From: Solimicrobium silvestre | GTDB taxonomy: Bacteria; Pseudomonadota; Gammaproteobacteria; Burkholderiales; Burkholderiaceae_D | DNA: 40,805 nt | Direction of reading: 5' to 3' | Assembly: GCF_002976435.1 (NCBI RefSeq) | Contig: NZ_PUGF01000034.1 | Span: forward strand, 1 to 40,805 | Part shown: positions 35,991 through 40,805 of the stretch, piece by piece | Layout: each line of letters starts with the position of its first letter | Position numbering within the stretch: position 1 is the first letter of the stretch | The notes under the pieces: model-generated | Databases searched by the model: none | Seen by the model: the letters and a program-made list of their open reading frames with translations, nothing else | What the model was told of the DNA's origin: nothing | Position numbers and translations under genes: made by a program

Positions 35991-36485
35991 ATGGATAGTA
36001 TGAGTTTTTCTGCCTTTGCCCCGCCCACCAACTCGGTGCCAGACGATCAACAGATCGTTGAAAACGACGGCTGGTTCCCGGCGATTCATTTATCGGATCT
36101 GCGCGAAGCGGCACGGCTGGATGGTACCGTCACCGATGCCCGATTAACACCTGCAGTCGTAACAGCGATGTTGGCCGTCAATCAGGCGCTAGCAGAATGG
36201 CAAGCCCGGCAACGAATTAACGGCTGGTCTGATCTGGCCAGCGTTCCTGCCCCCACCATCAACCGCGAAAGCCAATACCTGGCGCACTACCGTCGCGCCG
36301 TGTACAGCACCACCAAAGCCGACCTGCTGGAAAAGTACCGTGATTACGACAGCACCGCCAGCTCCATGTCCGATAAAAAAGCGATGGAATGGCTGGACAC
36401 AGCACCAGAGCAGGAACGCCGCAATGCGCACTGGGCGATTGCCAACATCCTGCAGCAGCCACACATGACGGTCGAATTGATTTAA
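35991..36485 (+). CDS. L: P2 gpL-type head completion protein
   Basis: Of 161-164 residues depending on start (ATG 35991 or 36000, neither with a strong ribosome binding site), it matches gpL, which closes filled heads. Typical stretches are NDGWFPAIHLSDLREAARLDGTVTDARL and YRRAVYSTTKADLLEKYRDYDST. It follows M and precedes X, as in P2. Confidence 0.93.
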   Translation: MDSMSFSAFAPPTNSVPDDQQIVENDGWFPAIHLSDLREAARLDGTVTDARLTPAVVTAMLAVNQALAEWQARQRINGWSDLASVPAPTINRESQYLAHYRRAVYSTTKADLLEKYRDYDSTASSMSDKKAMEWLDTAPEQERRNAHWAIANILQQPHMTVELI

Positions 36486-36487
36486 CC

Positions 36488-36700
36488 ATGTCGATCACGG
36501 TACGCACCCAACAATACGACACGCTAGATTTAGTGTGTTGGCGACACTTAGGCACTACTAATGGTGTTGTTGAGGCCGCGCTCGAGCTAAACCGTACCAT
36601 TGCAGATCCCGGCGCGATTCTGCCGCATGGCACGTTAGTCACGCTTCCAGAACCCAGTGCCATGACCCCGACCTCCCACGTTGTGCAACTCTGGGATTGA
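36488..36700 (+). CDS. X: P2 gpX-type tail protein
   Basis: The 70-residue protein starts 2 bp after the L stop. It is a small LysM-like tail protein: VRTQQYDTLDLVCWRHLG, VVEAALELN, LPHGTLVTLPEP. P2 gpX has about 67 residues and is essential for tails. Here it is the only early-placed tail gene before the lysis block. Confidence 0.9.
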   Translation: MSITVRTQQYDTLDLVCWRHLGTTNGVVEAALELNRTIADPGAILPHGTLVTLPEPSAMTPTSHVVQLWD

Positions 36701-36745
36701 AGTAAAAAAATCAGCAACACACAGCAACATTCACCGCGAGGATTT

Positions 36746-37105
36746 ATGGCAGAACCCCACACAAGCAGTTTCATTATCGCCGCCACCGCTGCAGGCATTG
36801 GACTATCTACACTCTTTCCGGGCATTGACGGTAACGCCTTAATCGGTGCATTTGCCGGATCGAGCCTGGTGGCGATCAGTAGTAAGAACTTATCACTACT
36901 CAAACGTCTGGCCTACATGTTGATATCGCTGGTGGCAGGCTATTTGGCCGCGCCCGAAGTGGTAGCGCAGACGCCGCTTCGGGAATCCGGTGTGGCGGCG
37001 TTTTTAGCCTCGGCGGCCGCCATTGCGCTCACCTTCCATTTGCTGGATCTCATCAAAAAAATTCAACTACCAAGTAGTTTCGAGAAAGGAAAACCACGTG
37101 ACTAA
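36746..37105 (+). CDS. Putative phage holin
   Basis: The 119-residue membrane protein has about four hydrophobic segments (8-30, 32-46, 52-72, 82-105) and a charged C-terminus (KKIQLPSSFEKGKPRD). It lies in the P2 gpY holin position and resembles the putative holins of P2-like Burkholderia phages. A second small membrane gene overlaps its end, so the lysis block may use a two-component timing system. The role is inferred from position. Confidence 0.8.
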   Translation: MAEPHTSSFIIAATAAGIGLSTLFPGIDGNALIGAFAGSSLVAISSKNLSLLKRLAYMLISLVAGYLAAPEVVAQTPLRESGVAAFLASAAAIALTFHLLDLIKKIQLPSSFEKGKPRD

Positions 37106-37367
37106 ACTATTAATGCTCATCACCCTACTCAGTTACATCGGCACCTGCGCACGGTTACTCTCTTACCGCCGTGGCTTGGGTAACTACCGTTTAAAGATAT
37201 CACTGGCCGCGTGGTGTTTAATACTCTTCACCGGCACCAATGCCATCGATATTTTGCTGCACCCACATGCCGTATCGTTTGGAAATGCAGGCATTGCCGT
37301 GACTTTATTCCTCTTAGTTTGGCGTGCGCGTGGCAACGTGGCCAGCATCACCCGGAGCGACCCATGA
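37098..37367 (+). CDS. Second phage holin-like protein
   Basis: A GTG at 37098 lies inside the end of the preceding holin gene. It encodes 89 residues with three predicted membrane helices (about 5-20, 32-53, 63-82), like phage_holin_3-type proteins. An ATG at 37113 is an alternative. The gene overlaps the endolysin start (37364). It could be the holin proper, with the other acting as antiholin or vice versa. Confidence 0.75.
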   Translation: MTKLLMLITLLSYIGTCARLLSYRRGLGNYRLKISLAAWCLILFTGTNAIDILLHPHAVSFGNAGIAVTLFLLVWRARGNVASITRSDP

Positions 37368-37819
37368 CCCAACTCAGCCGCCACTTCATGTTAAGTGAAT
37401 TCACGCGCAGTGCCACCGCACAAGCGCGCAAGATAGACAACACAGCGCCCCCAGCCGTAGTTAAAAACCTGTTTTTACTTGCGCAATTCATCGAACAAGT
37501 AAGAACAGAGCTGAACGACGCCGCCATCTTTATTTCCAGTGGCTACCGCTGCCCGGCACTCAACAAGGCCGTTGGAGGTGCTGCAACTAGTAGTCACTTA
37601 ACGGGTCTCGCCTGTGACTTCACCGTACCGCACTTTGGAACGCCATTCGCTATCTGCCAGCAATTAGCCAAATCGGATTTAATGTTTGATCAGCTGATTT
37701 ATGAACGAACAAGCACTGCGATATGGGCGCATTGTGGTATTGCAGCAAGTGGTGTCACGCCACGTCGGCAGGTGCTCACCATTGATGGCAATGGCACGCG
37801 GGTGGGTCTATGGGAATAG
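37364..37819 (+). CDS. Endolysin, M15 (D-Ala-D-Ala carboxypeptidase-like) peptidase
   Basis: The ATG at 37364 overlaps the preceding holin stop. The 151-residue enzyme has the metal motif S-x-H-x6-D: SSHLTGLACDF with H78 and D85, plus the second metal site WAH (H123) in AIWAHCGIAA. This is the peptidase_M15_3/VanY-type zinc fold that cuts peptidoglycan stem peptides. It replaces the P2 gpK-type lysozyme. No signal sequence is seen, so a holin is needed for release. Confidence 0.93.
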   Translation: MTQLSRHFMLSEFTRSATAQARKIDNTAPPAVVKNLFLLAQFIEQVRTELNDAAIFISSGYRCPALNKAVGGAATSSHLTGLACDFTVPHFGTPFAICQQLAKSDLMFDQLIYERTSTAIWAHCGIAASGVTPRRQVLTIDGNGTRVGLWE

Positions 37820-38232
37820 TAGTGAAAGTGCTGCTGTCTTTGCTGGTCGTTGTACTACTAGGCACCACAATAATCCTCCAGCGAACCAGTTTGATCGCAG
37901 AAAAGCAGAAAAACACCACGCTCACCAACGAAAAGGCCGAGCGTGATCAAACGATCAAACAACTGCAGGCCGCCGAAGTTAGCAACAAAAAACGGCTCGC
38001 CCAACTACAAACCGAGCGCAACCGCATCAGCGCCACGCTCTCCGAACGTGAAACCTTTATCGAGAACCTGCACCATGACAATCCACTCATTCAAAGCTGG
38101 GCTGACACTCCTTTGCCTGCTGCTATTGTGCAGCTGCGCCAGCGCCCCGCCGCCACCGGCGCAAGTGAATATCATTCAGAACTGTCCCAACCTCCACCGC
38201 TGCACCCTGCTAGCAGCCAACCCAACAACTAA
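37810..38232 (+). CDS. Rz-like inner-membrane spanin (P2 LysB type)
   Basis: The ATG at 37810 overlaps the endolysin stop. The 140-residue product has one N-terminal transmembrane segment (about 4-22), a long coiled coil (30-85, many Glu, Lys, Gln and Asn) and a Pro-rich tail. This is the i-spanin layout. The o-spanin gene is embedded in another frame of its 3' half, as in lambda Rz/Rz1 and P2 lysB/lysC. Confidence 0.85.
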   Translation: MGIVVKVLLSLLVVVLLGTTIILQRTSLIAEKQKNTTLTNEKAERDQTIKQLQAAEVSNKKRLAQLQTERNRISATLSERETFIENLHHDNPLIQSWADTPLPAAIVQLRQRPAATGASEYHSELSQPPPLHPASSQPNN

Positions 38233-38335
38233 CGGCGCACTCAACCTTCTGCTAGAACGCACCGAAGCGGCATGGGCCGACTGCGCCGCCCAGGTAGACA
38301 TGATGGTGGACTGCCAAGAAGAAACGAATAGGTAA
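38075..38335 (+). CDS. Rz1-like outer-membrane lipoprotein spanin (P2 LysC type)
   Basis: The ATG at 38075 lies inside the Rz frame (+1). The 86-residue product has a short leader with lipobox L-C-S-C and lipidation at C21, followed by Pro-rich ASAPPPPAQV, then Cys residues (NCPNLHRCTL). This fits an o-spanin that pairs with the i-spanin to fuse the membranes. Embedding and lipobox together make the call good. Confidence 0.82.
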   Translation: MTIHSFKAGLTLLCLLLLCSCASAPPPPAQVNIIQNCPNLHRCTLLAANPTTNGALNLLLERTEAAWADCAAQVDMMVDCQEETNR

Positions 38336-38340
38336 TCAAC

Positions 38341-38820
38341 ATGTACAAACCACCCAACCTGCGTCAGCATCTGACCAATGCCATCCCCGACCTAAAACAA
38401 AACCCCGACAAACTGTTGATATTTGCCGACCAGGGCCACACCGTCGCCAGCGGTACCGGCTCGCTCTCGTTTGAATATCAATACCGGCTAAACATCATCA
38501 TCACCGACTTCAGCGGTGACCCAGACGCCATCATGGTGCCGCTACTCGCCTGGATCACCGTGCATCAGATAGAACTGCTCGCCAATCCTGATTTACGTAA
38601 AAAGGGGATTGGTTTTGAGGTGGATTTTAATAACCATGAAACGATCGATATTTCCATCGCGCTCAACCTCACCGAACGCACCATCGTCAAACAACAGGAC
38701 GGCGGCAAGCTGCAAATCACCCATCCACCAGAACCACAAACCACGCCCGCATTTGACGACGCATTCTGGACGCTATATGCGGGAGATTCACTGCTGGCCG
38801 AATGGGTAACGCCAACATGA
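38341..38820 (+). CDS. R: P2 gpR-type tail completion protein
   Basis: The 159-residue protein resembles P2 gpR: MYKPPNLRQHLTNAIPDLKQNPDKLLIFADQG, then YRLNIIITDFSGDPDAIMVPLLAWI. It finishes the tail so it can join the head. It overlaps the next gene by 4 bp (ATGA). Confidence 0.93.
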   Translation: MYKPPNLRQHLTNAIPDLKQNPDKLLIFADQGHTVASGTGSLSFEYQYRLNIIITDFSGDPDAIMVPLLAWITVHQIELLANPDLRKKGIGFEVDFNNHETIDISIALNLTERTIVKQQDGGKLQITHPPEPQTTPAFDDAFWTLYAGDSLLAEWVTPT

Positions 38821-39284
38821 GCGACGACCTCAGCACCATCGCCACCTGGGCAGGTGCCTTACTGCACAAACTGAATCCTGCCCAACGCCGCCAGGTCATG
38901 ATTAAAATAGCCCAAGACCTACGCCGCAACCAGGCTCAGCGTATCACCAACCAACAAACGCCAGACAGCATCAGCTACACACCACGCAAGCAGCGCAAAA
39001 AACTGAGAGAAAAACAAGGAAGGATCAAACGCCAAAAAGCCGCCATGTTTAACAAACTGCGCACAACCAAACATTTAAAAACGCGGCAGGACGCACAGCA
39101 ATTAACAGTAGGATTTTATGGCAGAGTAGCGCGCATTGCGCGAGTACATCAGGAAGGGTTGAAAGATAAGGTCGCTAAAAATGGCGTTGACTATCAGTAT
39201 CCTGAGCGCCAATTACTAGGATTTAGCCCCGGCGATCACACGCTGATTAAGGAGTCGTTGTTGCTGCATTTGAATAACGATTAA
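38817..39284 (+). CDS. S: P2 gpS-type tail completion (virion morphogenesis) protein
   Basis: The ATG at 38817 overlaps the R stop. The 155-residue protein has the gpS/virion-morphogenesis pattern: MSDDLSTIATWAGALLHKLNPAQRRQVMIKIAQDLRRNQ, then YQYPERQLLGFSPGDHTLI. In P2 it is followed by V, W, J, I and the rest of the tail. Here a MITE copy follows after 27 bp and no further tail gene is present in the window. Confidence 0.92.
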   Translation: MSDDLSTIATWAGALLHKLNPAQRRQVMIKIAQDLRRNQAQRITNQQTPDSISYTPRKQRKKLREKQGRIKRQKAAMFNKLRTTKHLKTRQDAQQLTVGFYGRVARIARVHQEGLKDKVAKNGVDYQYPERQLLGFSPGDHTLIKESLLLHLNND

Positions 39285-39311
39285 AAATTAAATGACTGAG
39301 TGCTTTGTGCC

Positions 39312-39460
39312 GAGACTGTGTAAAAACAAAAAATTTCCAACTTTTTCTGAAAAATCATGGGTAGGGAGATCATTCCCTGCGTCGAAAAAATTGAATAGAG
39401 CGTGTTTTAAGAGGCCGATTTTTTCGAGTGTAAATTAATTTTGAGTTTTTACACAGTCTC
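39312..39460 (+). mobile_element. 149-bp MITE, copy 2 (inverted to copy 1)
   Basis: It has the same perfect 16-bp ends GAGACTGTGTAAAAAC/GTTTTTACACAGTCTC and no ORF. It differs from the reverse complement of 28543-28691 at 2 positions. TGCC stands on both sides. The 10 bp before it (GCTTTGTGCC) match copy 1's corresponding flank (GCTTGGTGCC) at 9/10, so either the target was similar or the repeat is slightly longer on that side. Confidence 0.88.
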
Positions 39461-39708
39461 TGCCCATACCCGCCTGTCGAGATTCTACACAGGAGTCATT
39501 CAAATTTATAAATTAGAAACAAATGTAGTGCCAATTTGATGATCAATGAGTAATTAAAAACACCATTGGCAGGACTATATGAATTCGACTGTGCATTGTG
39601 CCCCGTCAGTCGCAATGACCAACGAATGTCGCCGTTTGACAGGCAATATTAAAATTTTCATCTGACAATGCTTTGGTCAATAATTCTCGCTGTCAAAAGC
39701 AATGCACA

Positions 39709-40629
39709 ATGTCTATTCCACAAATTCTTAAAGATGGACTGCAACTTCCAGTAATTGCAGCACCAATGTTTTTAGTGTCCGGCACTCGGCTTGTGATTGA
39801 AACATGCAAACAAGGAATTATCGGCACATTGCCAGCGCTCAATGCACGCCCTTCAAGTCAACTTGATGACTGGCTTTTTGAAATCCAAACTGCTTTAGCC
39901 GATATTCAGGCTGCAAAATTTGGAGTGATGTTACCGATTCACAAATCAAATAAGCGTTTGGAAGAAGACTTGGACATTGTGATTCGCCATAAAGTACCTC
40001 TTGTAATAACAGCCGCAGGTCATCGTCCAGATGTAATCGAAGCGGTCCATTCCTATGGCGGCGTTGTATTCCACGATGCCATTCATATGAAACACGCAAT
40101 GAAAGCGGTCGAAGCTGGCGTTGATGGAATCATTCCCATTTGTGCCGGTGGTGGCGGTAACGCTGGAATTCTCAACCCTTTTACTTTCGTCACGCAATTG
40201 CGAGCAGAATTCGACGGCACTATCGTTCTTGGTGGCGCTATGGGACACGGTCGGCATATCCGCGCTGCTCAAGTGCTTGGTGCGGACATTGCATATATGG
40301 GTACTCGATTCATTGCAACGGAAGAGGCAAATGCCAATCCCAAGTTTAAGCAAATGATTTTGGATGCCGAGTCAACCGACGTCATTTACACCAATAAAGT
40401 AACTGGAATCGGCGCTAGTTTTTTGCGCGAGAGTTTAGAAAAAGCTGGTCTGGACTGGCGAGAAGGCGCAGTCATTCCGCCAGTTACTGTCGAAAACGAA
40501 GAGGAGATGATTGCCTGGCGTGACATCTGGTCTGCCGGTCATGGCGTCGGACTTATACAAGATGTGCCTACGGTAGCCCATCTTGCACAACGACTAAAAG
40601 ATGAATATTCAGCAGCACTTGCGCTTTAA
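39709..40629 (+). CDS. Nitronate monooxygenase family flavoprotein
   Basis: The 306-residue product is a TIM-barrel FMN enzyme of the NMO/2-nitropropane dioxygenase family, which oxidises alkyl nitronates such as propionate-3-nitronate; FabK-type reductases are relatives. Key stretches are LPVIAAPMFLVS (13-24), AGGGGNAG (146-153), LGGAMGHGRH (174-183) and YMGTRF (196-201) for FMN phosphate binding. The start is the ATG at 39709; no strong ribosome binding site is seen and an upstream TTG is open. The 250 bp between the MITE and this gene carry no other feature I can name. Confidence 0.9.
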   Translation: MSIPQILKDGLQLPVIAAPMFLVSGTRLVIETCKQGIIGTLPALNARPSSQLDDWLFEIQTALADIQAAKFGVMLPIHKSNKRLEEDLDIVIRHKVPLVITAAGHRPDVIEAVHSYGGVVFHDAIHMKHAMKAVEAGVDGIIPICAGGGGNAGILNPFTFVTQLRAEFDGTIVLGGAMGHGRHIRAAQVLGADIAYMGTRFIATEEANANPKFKQMILDAESTDVIYTNKVTGIGASFLRESLEKAGLDWREGAVIPPVTVENEEEMIAWRDIWSAGHGVGLIQDVPTVAHLAQRLKDEYSAALAL

Positions 40630-40805
40630 GGGTGTAATAAATAGAACAAAATTGGCCTGCCTCATCACCGACTGCAAAGTGCCGTTTTTTGCCAATCACA
40701 AATCGTTGAGCTGGTGCAGCACTAGCCCAACCGTCATTAATTAGTTGCTTATTTACATCAGTCAAAGATTCTATAGAGTATTTAATCCATTGGCTATGCC
40801 CTAAA
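40568..40805 (-). pseudogene. Fragment of an IS66-family-like transposase at the window edge
   Basis: On the minus strand an open frame enters from beyond the window and runs to 40568. It includes QRFVIGKKRHFAVGDEAGQ and YYTLKAQ. That resembles the IS66 TnpC C-terminal pattern R-x-x-x-I-G-R-K-N-x-x-F-A...Y-T-L-I-E-T-A-K, with the usual following residues lost and replaced by an unrelated tail that overlaps the nitronate monooxygenase gene end. It is probably a decayed remnant. The family link is from the motif alone. Confidence 0.4.

Larger units (their letters stand above)
30060..39284 (+). mobile_element. P2-like prophage remnant: head, packaging and lysis genes only
   Basis: The order is Zn-finger, Q, P (minus) then O, N, M, L, X, holins, endolysin, Rz/Rz1, R, S (plus), as in P2. 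Base composition appears richer in G+C than the flanking island genes. Head and packaging genes all look intact. Absent from the window are V, W, J, I, H, G, FI, FII, E, T, U, D and the P2 replication and control genes. The block ends within 30 bp of a MITE on the right and is about 1.4 kb from the other copy on the left. Confidence 0.88.

Noticed and set aside
28543-39460. Reading the MITE pair as a composite transposon with a target duplication outside it
   Set aside because: The outer flanks (AGTCGGCA and TGCCCATA) are not direct repeats, so simple composite transposition is not supported.

Overview
The window looks like a chromosomal segment of a betaproteobacterium, most likely Burkholderiales (Oxalobacteraceae-like). 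The core block serS / rarA / lolA / ftsK, divergent from trxB and smr, with dusA beyond, is the arrangement I know from that order. This placement is an inference from gene order and protein style. No rRNA is present to confirm it.

Layout. (1) 1-1700: accessory edge with a RAYT transposase flanked by inverted REP hairpins that carry GTAG feet, two related palindromic repeats, and a putative lipoprotein. (2) 1708-7065, minus strand: a type I secretion-type ABC transporter, a SUMF1/FGE-fold exported protein and an 11-repeat NHL beta-propeller protein, apparently co-directional. Two GT4 glycosyltransferases diverge from them at 7562-10497. This looks like a surface or export module. (3) About 10.5-14.25 kb: a very small integrative element of a P2 gpA-type HUH replication initiator, an AlpA/Xis-like protein and a tyrosine integrase, abutting the 3' end of tRNA-Arg(ACG). 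(4) 14.25-23.9 kb: conserved core with tRNA-Arg, serS, a GIN-domain protein, rarA-lolA-ftsK, trxB, a Smr protein and dusA. (5) From 23.93 kb: an island that starts at the 5' end of dusA with a dusA-type integrase. It carries a small two-ORF cassette between inverted repeats, a Fic AMP-transferase gene with palindromic operator-like sites, and secreted or membrane hypotheticals. (6) 28543-39460: two 149-bp inverted copies of one MITE (147/149 identical) bracket two orphan genes and a P2-type late region: zinc-finger protein, Q, P, O, N, M, L, X, two holins, endolysin, Rz/Rz1, R, S. That region stops just after S, so no baseplate, sheath, fibre or tape-measure genes are present. (7) 39.7 kb to the end: a nitronate monooxygenase and the edge of a probable IS66-family transposase remnant.

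How the parts may relate. The most interesting point is that P2-type functions are split between two separate elements. The tRNA-Arg element has only the P2-type replication initiator plus integration genes. The dusA-side locus has P2-type head, packaging and lysis genes but no replication or tail genes in view. The first could be a minimal phage satellite or integrated rolling-circle replicon. The second could be a decayed prophage or a capsid donor. This link is inference. The genes themselves are clear from their motifs.
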